Numbered from the stretch's first letter, positions 43,674 to 51,880 are shown. The stretch: DNA of 51,880 bases from Komagataeibacter intermedius TF2 (GCF_000964425.1 NZ_BANF01000105.1:1-51880); one strand, 5' to 3'. Translations and numbers: made by a program. Notes: generated by a model not told the origin, from the letters alone.

Positions 43674-45119
43674 ATGCAATGGGGCTGGGTCAGTGCGGCA
43701 ACCACCATTACGTTCCAGATCCTGTTCATCATCCGCGTCCTGCTCAGACCACACCGGCAGCCCGCGTCACGCGTGGCATGGGTGGCCATTATCGGTTCCC
43801 TGCCCATCCTTGGCATGATTGCCTATCTGCTGCTGGGCGAAACCCATCTGAACGGGCGTATCCTCGAGCGTATCCGCGAGGCCATCAAACGGCTGCCCGT
43901 TCCCGGCAAGACCAGCAACGCACTGATTGACGCCGAACGGGACTTCGGGCTGCACCCGCGCCTTGCCCCGCTGTTCCGCGTCGGGCAATCGATCAGCGGC
44001 TATCCCCCCATGGGGGGCAACAGCGCAGCACTCATGCCGGATTCCGATGCGTCGATTACCGCAATGGTGGCCGATATCAACGCCGCGCGGGAACACGTGC
44101 ATATCAGCTTCTATATCTGGCTGTCCGACAGAAACGGCATGAAAGTGGTCGAGGCCCTGAAACACGCGGCAGCGCGCGGTGTTACGTGTCGCGTCATGGC
44201 GGACGACCTGGGGTCGCGGCGCCTGATCCACAGCCGCCACTGGCGGGACATGCACGAAGCGGGCGTGCGGCTTGTACGCGCCCTGCCCATTGGCAACCTG
44301 CTGCAACGTCCCTTTCGCGGGCGGTTTGACATGCGCAACCACCGCAAGATTGTCGTCATAGACAGCCGCGTAACCTATTGCGGCAGCCAGAACTGCGCCG
44401 ACGCGGCATTCCGGGTCAAGCCGCGCTTTGCGCCATGGGTCGACCTTGTCACACGCTTGGAAGGTCCCGTGGTGCTGCAGAACCAGCACCTGTTCGCAAC
44501 CGACTGGTTCGGCCACACCGGCGAGGACCTGACCAGCCTGCTGACCACGGCGGACATTCCGGCGGGCAAGGGCTTCGTGGCGCAGGTCATCGGGACAAGT
44601 GCAGCCGTACGCTATGCCGCAATGCCGGAGGTGTTCGTATCGCTGATGAACGCGGCGGCGCGGGACCTGACGGTGACAACGCCCTATTACGTGCCGGATG
44701 AACCCATACAGGCCGCCCTGTGCGCCGCCGCCCGGCGCGGCGTGAACACGACGCTGACGGTGCCGACACGCAATGATTCATGGATCGTCGCAGGTGCCAG
44801 CCGCAGCTATTACCGTGAACTGCTGGAAGCGGGGGTGAAGCTGTATGAATACCCGCACGGCCTGCTGCATACCAAGGCACTGACGGTTGATGGAAAGATG
44901 ACCATGATCGGGTCAGCCAACCTGGACCGGCGCAGCTTTGACCTCAATTTTGAAAACAACATCCTGTTCGTGGACCCTGCCTTCACCGCGGACATCCACG
45001 CACGCCAGCAGACCTATACCAATGCCGCCACCCCCATCACGCTGGATATGGTCATGAACTGGCCCAGATACCGCATATTATGGAACAACGTACTGGCCAT
45101 GGTTGGCCCCGTTTTGTGA
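43674..45119 (+). CDS. cls: Cardiolipin synthase
   Basis: About 481 residues from ATG 43674, the usual length for ClsA-type enzymes; the frame is open from 43482. Two N-terminal membrane helices are followed by two phospholipase-D domains, each with an HKD motif: 'HRKIVVIDSRVTYCGSQN' near 222 and 'HTKALTVDGKMTMIGSANLD' near 398. The enzyme joins two phosphatidylglycerols to make cardiolipin and glycerol at the inner membrane. The C-terminal 'RRSFDLNFENNILF' is also typical. Identification firm; the exact start less so. Confidence 0.93.
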   Translation: MQWGWVSAATTITFQILFIIRVLLRPHRQPASRVAWVAIIGSLPILGMIAYLLLGETHLNGRILERIREAIKRLPVPGKTSNALIDAERDFGLHPRLAPLFRVGQSISGYPPMGGNSAALMPDSDASITAMVADINAAREHVHISFYIWLSDRNGMKVVEALKHAAARGVTCRVMADDLGSRRLIHSRHWRDMHEAGVRLVRALPIGNLLQRPFRGRFDMRNHRKIVVIDSRVTYCGSQNCADAAFRVKPRFAPWVDLVTRLEGPVVLQNQHLFATDWFGHTGEDLTSLLTTADIPAGKGFVAQVIGTSAAVRYAAMPEVFVSLMNAAARDLTVTTPYYVPDEPIQAALCAAARRGVNTTLTVPTRNDSWIVAGASRSYYRELLEAGVKLYEYPHGLLHTKALTVDGKMTMIGSANLDRRSFDLNFENNILFVDPAFTADIHARQQTYTNAATPITLDMVMNWPRYRILWNNVLAMVGPVL

Positions 45120-45237
45120 ATAAGCAGTATATATCATCAACCCTTGAAAATCCGCTGCCCTGTACCGACATTCAGGACAGAAGCCTGCTCCATTGCACGG
45201 GCAGCCTGCACTGAATGCGAACAGGAGAAACCGGATC

Positions 45238-45489
45238 ATGAGTACCGCTGAAAACCTTCGTAAGCTCAGCCCTGAAGACATTCAGGAAATCACGAAGCAT
45301 TTTGAGAAATCCCTGCATCAGCACAAATCCGAACTGCACAAGCAGATTTCGGACCACTTGTCTGGCCTGAAGGGTGAAGTGCGCCTGCATGAAAACAGGA
45401 TTCCGACGTACTGCAAGGTGTTCGGATTCCTGATTCTGGCGGCAGCATCCGTGGTCAGCTATGTCTTTGGTCGCAAGTCGGCCGAATAA
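45238..45489 (+). CDS. Small tail-anchored membrane protein, unknown function
   Basis: 83 residues from ATG 45238, with AGGAGA ten bases upstream. The N-terminal two-thirds is a charged, probably coiled helix ('EDIQEITKHFEKSLHQHKSE'); the C-terminus holds one transmembrane segment ('VFGFLILAAASVVSYVFG') and a short basic tail. The layout recalls small membrane-bound DUF883/ElaB-like proteins, but the match is not firm. A bidirectional hairpin lies between it and the next, convergent gene. Confidence 0.65.
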   Translation: MSTAENLRKLSPEDIQEITKHFEKSLHQHKSELHKQISDHLSGLKGEVRLHENRIPTYCKVFGFLILAAASVVSYVFGRKSAE

Positions 45490-45525
45490 ACATCCTGAAG
45501 ACCGCCTGAACAATGCTTTGCCCGT

Positions 45526-45559
45526 CCCATCCTGCCCCATGACCATGTGGCGGGATGGG
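45526..45559. terminator. Bidirectional stem-loop between convergent genes
   Basis: CCCATCCTGCC pairs with GGCGGGATGGG (one G-T wobble) around a 12-base loop. It sits between the 45238 and 45567 genes, both ending here. A T run is weak on both strands, so terminator strength is uncertain. Confidence 0.6.
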
Positions 45560-45566
45560 GAACAGG

Positions 45567-46184
45567 TTATTTTCCTGCCTGAACCGTTTTGACCGTGGCG
45601 GTTGTCACAGTCGTTTCGGCTGGTGTGGGGTCTTCCGGCACGACGGGCGTTCTGGGCGGATGAAACGCCGAAATGGGCCCCAGCGGACCACGCCTGACCC
45701 TGCGCATTGATTCGACCGGTTTACGCACACACCCACGTGTCACGATTGAACAGACCCCGTCGGACCCGATGATCTCATCATCATCGCCGCTATAATGCAG
45801 GTCCACGACCTTGTCATCCTCGATACGAATATCCGCGATACAGGTCTTGCCCGCGCCGCCCACGGTTGTTTCCGTCAGGTTGACCAGTGTCTGCAGCGGT
45901 ACGAATGTTGAATCATTCGTGGATGGAATGTTCAGCGTACGCGAATATTCAAAAATCTGTACATGGTCGTCTATTTTCTTGATCTTGTCGGGAATCCCCA
46001 CGCAGGACTGCACATCCGTGCTGTTCATGCCGATCATGGCCAGTTGCGCGCGGTGCGCGGTGCGTGAATCCGCATAACCACACCCCGCAAGACCACTGAC
46101 AGGCAACAAGACAATACAGACCCCTCCAAAACGCGACAGAAGGGAGTGAAAAGGACGGTTGCTGCGGTGGATCTCAACTGTCAT
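45567..46184 (-). CDS. Putative outer-membrane lipoprotein, SmpA/OmlA-like core
   Basis: About 205 residues from ATG 46184; longer starts at 46217 and 46289 are open. A hydrophobic stretch ends in the lipobox 'VSGLAGC'. The mature part begins 'HRAQLAMIGMNSTDVQSCVG' and 'IPDKIKKIDDHVQIFEYS', which follows the short motif of SmpA/OmlA (BamE-like) proteins: a 'G-M-…-V' helix then a 'G-x-P' turn. The C-terminus is Pro/Thr rich. Function is unknown beyond envelope location; the resemblance is weak to moderate. Confidence 0.6.
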   Translation of the reverse strand: MTVEIHRSNRPFHSLLSRFGGVCIVLLPVSGLAGCGYADSRTAHRAQLAMIGMNSTDVQSCVGIPDKIKKIDDHVQIFEYSRTLNIPSTNDSTFVPLQTLVNLTETTVGGAGKTCIADIRIEDDKVVDLHYSGDDDEIIGSDGVCSIVTRGCVRKPVESMRRVRRGPLGPISAFHPPRTPVVPEDPTPAETTVTTATVKTVQAGK

Positions 46185-46395
46185 GCGGGTATGTTGCTCC
46201 GGAAGTGGGGACGGCATAGGTCTAAAGCGGGGCCTGACGCGGATGTCGTGGCCTTCATCCTGCCTGTTTCGCACACACGAAACAAACATAATGACGGAAA
46301 TCCCGTTTCCTGCTCCGGTGCAGGCTTACCCCCACCGTCCGTTTTTTTTACAGGCTGCCGGGCGCAATCCGTTGACTGAAATGTAAATATTTCAA

Positions 46396-46470
46396 TGCAT
46401 TGTCTTTTTTTGAAAAGATAATGTTGTCCGAAGCTTTATGGGAAAAGCTTCACCAGAAACTTTTTTTTGA
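46396..46470. repeat. Dispersed intergenic hairpin element, copy I (full, reverse orientation)
   Basis: Stem 2 is altered (attgtctttttttgaaaagataat), stem 1 is 'gaagctttatgggaaaagcttc', and the end is 'caccagaaactttttttt'. It lies between two genes on the reverse strand. Confidence 0.7.
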
Positions 46471-46541
46471 GGTATGCAGGTTTTCCAGCCGGTTCCGATG
46501 AATGACCGGGATCAGGGGACTTCCGTATCCATATAACCGCA

Positions 46542-46703
46542 TCAGCGGAACAGGTAGAAAATCAGCCCCCATAATGGCACGCTGAACAGAAGGCCGAACA
46601 GGATGCCACGAACCGGCGTACGGTGATGTCCTGCCACTTCACTGGTAGAATGGCCGTCAGGCTGCGGGCCCGTACGGGACAGGGCAATGCTCTCAAGTGA
46701 CAT
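46542..46703 (-). CDS. Small single-helix membrane protein, unknown
   Basis: 53 residues from ATG 46703 (a longer start at 46742 exists). A polar N-terminus with 'EVAGHHRTPV' leads to one transmembrane helix, 'GILFGLLFSVPLWGLIFYLF', ending in Arg. GGAAAAGG lies some distance upstream. The helix, the basic flank and a plausible start make it likely a real small protein. No family recognised. Confidence 0.45.
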   Translation of the reverse strand: MSLESIALSRTGPQPDGHSTSEVAGHHRTPVRGILFGLLFSVPLWGLIFYLFR

Positions 46704-47244
46704 GGTCCAGAAAACCTTTTCCTGAAATACGACGCGATACAATTCAAATCTTGGCCATAAAACGATAAGATTGCCTTAAAAATAACATGCTTCCCTGTCA
46801 ATCAGGAACGTTGGCGATTTTTCCCGTTTTTGGCGGAAATGTTGGGCCAAGACCTGCACAGGAAGCCCGCTTCCCGATCGTATCTGCATGGTTTTGTTTC
46901 CCTTTTCCATTCAGGTGCTCGACCTGTCCCCCTTTCCTGTCCTTACAATTATTTACAGGCGGTCACGCCCCTGACCGTCCGCATGCTGCCCTGTCAGCCA
47001 TTCTGATGGGCGGCATGATTTCTTTTGCTGCCTGCACGTACAGCACATATATTCGTCATAGTATTTGATAATGAAAATCTGTCTATCCACAGGAAAACCC
47101 CTGCGTATATTCGCAATTATCATTTCAAAACCCAGAAACAGGCACTGATATTTAATTCAAAATATAAAATAATATGCGAATATTAAAACTAATTATATTC
47201 CACAACAACCCGACAACCCATCTGTTCAGATCCGGATACATGCA
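46704..47244. other. Intergenic region, no supported gene
   Basis: About 540 bases between divergent genes. The right half (47070-47240) is clearly AT-rich and probably holds the promoter of the next gene. A forward 93-residue open frame at 46787-47068 shows no ribosome site and no protein-like pattern, so I did not call it. Confidence 0.4.
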
Positions 47245-48045
47245 ATGATGCTGCGTAAACTTGGCTGTCATCCCGCCCGACTGCAGGGACCACAGCCTGT
47301 GCTGTCGGACATGCGTGCCTTCATGGCGCGCAGGGCGCCGCCCCGTCTGGACCGTGCGCGGATTGATCCCGCGCCCCGCATGCTGGGCAATGACGTGCTG
47401 GGTAACTGTACTGCCGCGGGAATCGGCAACCATATCCGCGCCACAGCGGCCCTGGGGGGCTACCAGATTACCGTCACCACAGATGATGCGGTACGCTTTT
47501 ACGCATCGTCCACCGGATACGTCCCGGGCAATCCCCTGACGGATCAGGGCGGCGCCGAAGTCGATGTCCTGACCACCGCCCTGCGATCCGGGTACAGCCT
47601 GACCGACCAGACGCTGTTCCCGTTATGGGGAAGCGTGGAAAGCGGGGACATGAACGGGATCCGCAACATCACGGCAGGACTGTCCGCCGCCTATCTCGGG
47701 GTGCGGCTTGCCATGTCGGATATGTGGGAAGATGGCAACGGCAGCCTTGCCCCCGTATGGGACACCATCACCCCCGCCAGCCACGGTGACCCGACACCGG
47801 GCAGCGCGGGTGGCCACTGCCTGCTGTTATGGAATTATGCCGGCACGGCGGATACCGACCTTGTCACGCTGCTGACATGGGGCAGCATGCAGAAGGCGAC
47901 GTGGCGGTGGCTGCGCTCACGCATAATGGAGGCACATGGCCTGGCATGGCGGCAGTTGCTGCCCAGCGGAATACTGGCCCCAACGGGGCAGGACTGGGAC
48001 GCCCTTATCACCAGTAACGAAGCCTACCTGGCGGGCACGTCCTGA
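47245..48045 (+). CDS. Papain-like fold (cysteine-protease-like) protein
   Basis: 266 residues, no signal peptide. The pattern fits a papain-like family often seen in phages and accessory regions: 'MLGNDVLGNCTAAGIGNHIR' with a candidate catalytic Cys55, 'LTDQGGAEVDVL', then 'GGHCLLLWNY' with candidate His191, and 'LLTWGSMQKATWRWL' with the Trp-Gly pair. The catalytic role of these residues is inferred from position, not proven; a non-catalytic scaffold is possible. The AT-rich region upstream contrasts with the gene's own high GC. A lipoprotein gene begins 63 bases downstream on the same strand. Confidence 0.6.
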   Translation: MMLRKLGCHPARLQGPQPVLSDMRAFMARRAPPRLDRARIDPAPRMLGNDVLGNCTAAGIGNHIRATAALGGYQITVTTDDAVRFYASSTGYVPGNPLTDQGGAEVDVLTTALRSGYSLTDQTLFPLWGSVESGDMNGIRNITAGLSAAYLGVRLAMSDMWEDGNGSLAPVWDTITPASHGDPTPGSAGGHCLLLWNYAGTADTDLVTLLTWGSMQKATWRWLRSRIMEAHGLAWRQLLPSGILAPTGQDWDALITSNEAYLAGTS

Positions 48046-48046
48046 A

Positions 48047-48092
48047 CGTCGGCTTTCTGAAAAAAGGCGACACCCGGAAACTTTCATTTTCC
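48047..48092. repeat. Dispersed intergenic hairpin element, copy J (stem 2 half only)
   Basis: 'gtcggctttctgaaaaaaggcgacacccggaaactttcatttt' keeps stem 2 and the right outer end. It lies in the 63 bases between the papain-like and lipoprotein genes, close to the latter's ribosome site. Confidence 0.65.
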
Positions 48093-48108
48093 CGATGACA
48101 GGACAACC

Positions 48109-48774
48109 ATGCGATCCCTTCCATCCATGCTGGCCGCTGCCGCATGCCTGTCCGCCTGCGCGCATGGCCGTGCCGGACAGACCACCATCCCGGTCGTCAT
48201 GGCGGGCATACAGTCCACACTGACGCGGGCGGGCGTGGTATCGGTTTCACACGCCGCCGACTGGAACACGCAGCAGGGCAGCCGTCTTGACCAGACGGTA
48301 CGGGCCGCGCAGTGTGCACAACATGCGGCAGACCCCGTAATGGGCACCATAACGGGCGATGTGACGCTGCAGCTTGCCGGCAGTTTTACCCGTGGCGGCC
48401 AGTTTACGGTCGGTGCGCTGACAACTGCCCCGACCATGGGCCTTGCAACCACAGCCGCCCGCACGACCAGCCAGCAGGTCAGCCTGTCCGTGTCCTACGC
48501 TCCCCTGTCCTCGCTGCCCGATGTCGAGATGGGGCGGCAGATGGGATATGAAACCGCCCTGTTCGGGCAGAACGACCCCGTACGACACAGCGAGGCCCGG
48601 CGCCTGATGGCTGACCGTGACGCATTGCGCCGGATCGTGCGCGTCCTGATCCGTTCATGGGACGGGCAAAGCTGTCCGGCACCGCAACCGGTGGCGCCCC
48701 TTGTCAGCCTGCGACGGGGCAACATGCCTGACCCCGCCATATCCGGATCTGACGATACGGGCAGGAAACGCTAA
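48109..48774 (+). CDS. Putative lipoprotein, unknown function
   Basis: 221 residues; AGGA lies five bases before ATG. A short lipoprotein signal ends in 'CLSAC' with lipidated Cys near 17. The mature protein begins 'IPVVMAGIQSTLTRAGVVSV' and contains a beta-rich stretch 'ITGDVTLQLAGSFTRGGQF' and 'TTSQQVSLSVSYAPLSSLP', then a helical C-terminus. The helix-then-strands pattern faintly recalls trypsin-co-occurring (trypco2) domains, but this is a weak inference. It follows the papain-like gene and may be its partner; repeat copy J lies between them. Confidence 0.6.
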   Translation: MRSLPSMLAAAACLSACAHGRAGQTTIPVVMAGIQSTLTRAGVVSVSHAADWNTQQGSRLDQTVRAAQCAQHAADPVMGTITGDVTLQLAGSFTRGGQFTVGALTTAPTMGLATTAARTTSQQVSLSVSYAPLSSLPDVEMGRQMGYETALFGQNDPVRHSEARRLMADRDALRRIVRVLIRSWDGQSCPAPQPVAPLVSLRRGNMPDPAISGSDDTGRKR

Positions 48775-48994
48775 ATAAGAGATATGGATTAAGTTTGCAT
48801 TTCTGCATACACATCAGGCCCCTGCATAAAATATATTTCTAAATTACCTGCATTTCCCTACGGTCAAGGACAGGGAAATCTGGTACAGCCGCCCTTTCCC
48901 CTCCGGGCAGACAGGCCGCCATGACGTGCGGTAACGGATGGGAAGGGACGCATTCATTCCTCGACGCGTCCACCCCTTCTTCCGGCGTGGCGGC

Positions 48995-50269
48995 ATGGGC
49001 CGCTACCGTAAACTGAGGACGCGTATCTTGCCTGTTGCGTTGCTGGCCCTTGCTATCGGGGCGTTTGGCCTTGGCACGACGGAAACCATTGTCATGGGGC
49101 TGCTGCCACAACTGTCCAGCGGGCTGCATGTCACCATCGCGCAGGCAGGGCTGCTGGTATCGGGCTATGCCATCGGTGTGACCATTGCCTCCCCGCTTGT
49201 AGCGATCCTGACCAACAGCCTGTCACGCCGCGCAACGCTGCTGCTGACAATGGCGATCTTCATCGCGGGCAATGCGTGCAGCGCCCTGGCGCCGGGGTAC
49301 GTCAGCCTCATGCTGGCACGTGTGCTGACATCGTTTTCGCACGGGACGTTCTATGGCGCGGCGTCCATCATGGCGGCACAGGTCGTGCCCCCCGCCAAGC
49401 GGGCGGAAGCCCTGTCCCTTGTCTATATCGGGCTGACGCTGGCCATGATCCTTGGCGTGCCGATGGGCACCGTCGTGGCGCAGATGACATCGTGGCGCAT
49501 GGCGTTCTGGCTGATCTGTGCGGTTGGCGTGCTCGCATGGACCACCATGTGGCTGTGGATTCCGCAGGACCAGGCCAGCGGGCCGGCCATTCCGCTATCG
49601 GCGCAGTTCAGGGCCATGCTGCACCCACTGGTCGTAACCATGATGCTGGTATCGATGTGCACGTCTTCCAGCATGTTTACCCTGTTTACCTATATCACCC
49701 CGTTCCTGCAGACCCGTTCGGGATTCAGCACGCATGCGATTGACGGCATCCTGCTCATGATCGGGGGTGGGCTATGCCTGGGCAACCTGCTGGGCGGGCG
49801 ACTGGCAGACTGGAAGATGCTGCCATCGTGCGCCGGGCTTATGGCCGCCGTAGCGGTGGTGCAGGTCCTGCTGGTGCCCGGCAGCCTGCATCCGTGGGCC
49901 TGTCTGGCGCTGCTTTTCCTGTGGGGGGTATTCATCTATGCGCCCATGGCCCCGCTGCAGACCTACGTGGTCGCCTGTGCGGGGGCGGCGCCCAACATCG
50001 CTGCCGTCATGAACCAGAGTTCCTTCAATTTCGGCAATGCGATCGGCGCGTGGGCAGGCAGTCATATCGTGGATACCCACTGGTCCTATGGCGGGCTTCC
50101 GGTCCTGTCGTCGTGCTTCGCCTTTATTGGCTTCGCGCTGGTGGGGCTGGCGGAATATTATGTCCGTCGGCAGACGAAAAAACCCCGTAAAGTCGTACCG
50201 CACCCGCTGACCAGCGCCACCCACGCCGTGGTGCCGAAACCGGAACAGACCCTGCATCCCCACGCCTGA
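48995..50269 (+). CDS. MFS exporter, DHA1/AraJ type
   Basis: About 424 residues from ATG 48995; an in-frame ATG at 48938 would add 19, and neither has a strong ribosome site. Twelve hydrophobic helices. The first reads 'LALAIGAFGLGTTETIVMGL', then 'LVSGYAIGVTIASPLVAIL' and motif C-like 'LSLVYIGLTLAMILGVPMGT', all typical of the AraJ/YdhP group of drug and sugar efflux MFS proteins. It expels small molecules from the cytoplasm using the proton gradient; the substrate is unknown. It is the last gene before a gene-poor stretch that holds a transposase relic. Confidence 0.88.
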   Translation: MGRYRKLRTRILPVALLALAIGAFGLGTTETIVMGLLPQLSSGLHVTIAQAGLLVSGYAIGVTIASPLVAILTNSLSRRATLLLTMAIFIAGNACSALAPGYVSLMLARVLTSFSHGTFYGAASIMAAQVVPPAKRAEALSLVYIGLTLAMILGVPMGTVVAQMTSWRMAFWLICAVGVLAWTTMWLWIPQDQASGPAIPLSAQFRAMLHPLVVTMMLVSMCTSSSMFTLFTYITPFLQTRSGFSTHAIDGILLMIGGGLCLGNLLGGRLADWKMLPSCAGLMAAVAVVQVLLVPGSLHPWACLALLFLWGVFIYAPMAPLQTYVVACAGAAPNIAAVMNQSSFNFGNAIGAWAGSHIVDTHWSYGGLPVLSSCFAFIGFALVGLAEYYVRRQTKKPRKVVPHPLTSATHAVVPKPEQTLHPHA

Positions 50270-51251
50270 CGCAGGCAGCATGCATGACATCGCCCGGTGT
50301 CATGCATGCGCAAGGTCAGCCGGTCGTTCGGGGCGTGGACAAGGAACGGCTACAGGTAGCGCGCCATGCACCAGCCCCCTTCAATATCCGCCACGGCGGA
50401 CGGACCGCTGTGCAGGACCACATACAGCACCGAACACTACCGGGCATGGATGCCGCTTATTGACATCCTGTGCCGGGTCCAACAGCACGACAGGGTTCCG
50501 TGGCAGGTAACCCAGCGCATTAACCGGCCAGTCCATTTCCGTCAGGCAGACCGATCCTGTCTCCGCATACCGAAGGATGCACGGACCACGTCAGTATCAA
50601 TACAGACACGGCGAAACGATGCACCAACATCTGTCTGCGCCGCGCGCAAGCTGGATGGAACGGGTCAGAAGAATGACAGAGGCCCTGCCTGACCCGCAAG
50701 CAGAGCCTGTGCCTGAGTAACAACGCAGCGCAGCGGACGGCCCAGCGTATCGGCCAGCAGTCGTCAGACCACCTCGGGAACGCCCCAGCGCCTGATCCCT
50801 GCTCTCCCCTTTTCCGTTCGCGGCCTGCATCCCCAACTTTGCCCGAGAGCAGGGGCGCAATCCGCTGCCATTACGCTTCGTTCAACTCGTGCCGCTTGAT
50901 TCCCGTTCCCCGCTCCGTGTTCTGACGGGTGCTCGGTGAAACATTCGTTCCACACAAAGAAAATCCCGAATGCCAATCGGCCCCAGAAAAGACGCAAAAT
51001 TCATTCATACGGTAAGGATGCAGTTATCGATGCACTCCGCACCGGGGCTTTCCCAGACAGACCTTGCTGGCAGTTTCTGACACGCCCTGTCCTGAACAGA
51101 CAGGCTTGCCCCACTTACCGCGACTACAGACGACGCACCTGTCCCGTTTCATTTCGTTTCGTTTGTTAATACACCGTACGTATCCAGTCGCAATAATGAT
51201 CGTTCTGGCCCCGCAGGGCCGCAGTTATCCAAACGTGGAACGGACACGTCC
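50270..51251. other. Gene-poor region with transposase relic
   Basis: About 980 bases with no intact gene. An IS5-type transposase relic lies on the reverse strand at 50665-50900. The flanks show short open frames on both strands with no family pattern, and I found no clear inverted repeats or target duplication. Confidence 0.5.
50665..50900 (-). pseudogene. Decayed IS5-family transposase
   Basis: Three fragments of an IS5-type transposase are readable in order on the reverse strand, in different frames. 50900-50820: 'KRHELNEA*WQRIAPLL' and 'SGKVGDAGR', the N-terminus, with an in-frame stop where Gln is usual. About 50818-50759: 'RDQALGRSRGGLTT', the conserved centre. 50757-50665: 'LADTLGRPLRCVVTQAQA', then a stop. 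Sequence between the fragments is lost, so the gene has deletions, frameshifts and a stop, and is inactive. Family recognition comes from the 'QALGRSRGGLTT' block; the subgroup and element ends are not seen. Confidence 0.72.
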
Positions 51252-51880
51252 ATGCAAACGCTGTTGCAACCGATCTTGCGGGTCAAAATGTCCAGTGACG
51301 TGCATGAACGTCTGGCATCGCTTCACATCCCCTATCCGCCCGGACCCAAGCGCCTTAAACGCGCCGACAGGGTGCGCGAACGTGGGATTCTGTTCATCCA
51401 TATTCCCAAGAATGCCGGAACATCCATCACGCATGCCCTGTACGGCATGAATGTCGGCCACGAAACCATCCGGTATTTCCAGCGCCGCATGCATGGCCTG
51501 ACGGACTTCCCGTCCTTTGCCATCCTGCGCGACCCGGTGCAGCGGTTCATGTCCGCCTATCGTTATGCCCGTGCGGGGGGCAGTTCCTCGCGCCATGTCG
51601 CGCATGGATTCCGCGCAACATATATGGCATTTGGCGGCATTGATGACGCATTGGACCACATCACCCATGTCCGTTCGCCGTACGGCATAGACCATATTTT
51701 CCGCCCGCAGACATGGTACCTGACCGATACGCATGGGCATATCGGGGTGGACCACCTGTTCATGCTGGATGACATGGCCAGCATACAGGATTTCATCCGT
51801 CATTATACCCCGACCCCCATTGGCCATGCCAATGCCGGGGAGTGTCCTGAAGTCTGTGTATCTGACCTGGCCCACGGTTG
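51252..51880 (+). CDS. Sulfotransferase family 2-type protein (5' part, runs off the end)
   Basis: 209 residues are visible, from ATG 51252 to the window end with no stop. The PAPS-binding 5' loop reads 'LFIHIPKNAGTSITHAL' and the 3'-phosphate motif 'FAILRDPVQRFMSAYRYA', both in the right order and spacing for the sulfotransferase family 2 / carbohydrate sulfotransferase group. The usual acceptor is a sugar or polysaccharide. A start at 51288 (second Met) is possible. Reading the same bases on the reverse strand gives an open frame, but it has no protein-like pattern. The gene lies next to a transposase relic, which raises the chance that it is an acquired gene. Confidence 0.85.
   Translation, partial: MQTLLQPILRVKMSSDVHERLASLHIPYPPGPKRLKRADRVRERGILFIHIPKNAGTSITHALYGMNVGHETIRYFQRRMHGLTDFPSFAILRDPVQRFMSAYRYARAGGSSSRHVAHGFRATYMAFGGIDDALDHITHVRSPYGIDHIFRPQTWYLTDTHGHIGVDHLFMLDDMASIQDFIRHYTPTPIGHANAGECPEVCVSDLAHG

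Noticed and set aside
46787-47068. 93-codon forward open frame in the 46.7-47.2 kb gap
   Set aside because: No ribosome site, no signal of a protein family, and composition like non-coding sequence.
51225-51875. 216-codon reverse open frame at the right end
   Set aside because: The forward strand carries clear sulfotransferase motifs without a stop; the reverse frame is its shadow.

Overview
The window looks like chromosome from an acetic acid bacterium (Acetobacteraceae, most like Komagataeibacter or Gluconacetobacter). The reasons are high-GC, alphaproteobacterial-type genes, an OprB-type sugar porin, a Tat-exported SMP-30/gluconolactonase, many small exported proteins of unknown function, and a dispersed intergenic hairpin element seen at ten places. 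I could not run a search, so the genus is an inference. There is no CRISPR array, rRNA gene or intact insertion sequence. There is one tRNA gene, tRNA-Arg(CCG).

Layout. 1-1.7 kb: end of a porin gene, a lipoprotein, and a peptide-deformylase-like protein that has lost two of its three metal ligands. 1.8-3.2 kb: phoU-phoB, with no pst or phoR genes beside them. 3.4-7.9 kb: a TonB-dependent receptor overlapping tail to tail with a panB/GPH-symporter pair. 8.0-12.4 kb: a beta-propeller protein, an unknown protein, and a tandem AAA+ ATPase. 12.5-18.6 kb: small and exported proteins, including an acid phosphatase homologue lacking the nucleophilic histidine, a DUF1269 protein, an MRJP-like propeller, an orphan Rieske protein, a Pmp3-like/grxB pair, and a possible NepR-like anti-sigma factor. 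18.8-26.9 kb: photolyase, a Cys-rich exported protein, a YidB protein, an SDR / ABM-monooxygenase / gluconolactonase cluster, fumC and a LysE exporter.

27.0-29.8 kb: a zinc ABC importer (ATPase, permease, binding protein) behind a near-perfect Zur box, preceded by a possible small membrane-protein ORF. 29.8-37.9 kb: an ABC exporter-type fusion, a DUF2501 secreted protein with a clean terminator, and a reverse-strand run of zf-CHCC protein, DNA polymerase I, a Sco-like protein with an altered copper site, and a peptide-type binding protein. 38.0-45.5 kb: lipoprotein hydrolase, tRNA-Arg, aldo/keto reductase, SulP transporter and cardiolipin synthase. 45.6-50.3 kb: small envelope proteins, a papain-like-fold protein next to a lipoprotein, and an MFS exporter. 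50.3-51.9 kb: a gene-poor stretch holding a decayed IS5-family transposase, then the start of a sulfotransferase gene that runs off the end.

Recurring themes are translational coupling by ATGA overlaps (panB/GPH, pmp3/grxB, the zinc operon, polA/sco) and three enzyme homologues that keep their fold motifs but lack key active-site residues (deformylase, acid phosphatase, Sco). The best leads for something undescribed are these altered enzymes, the two-stem repeat family, the unknown/tandem-AAA pair, and the papain-like/lipoprotein pair.
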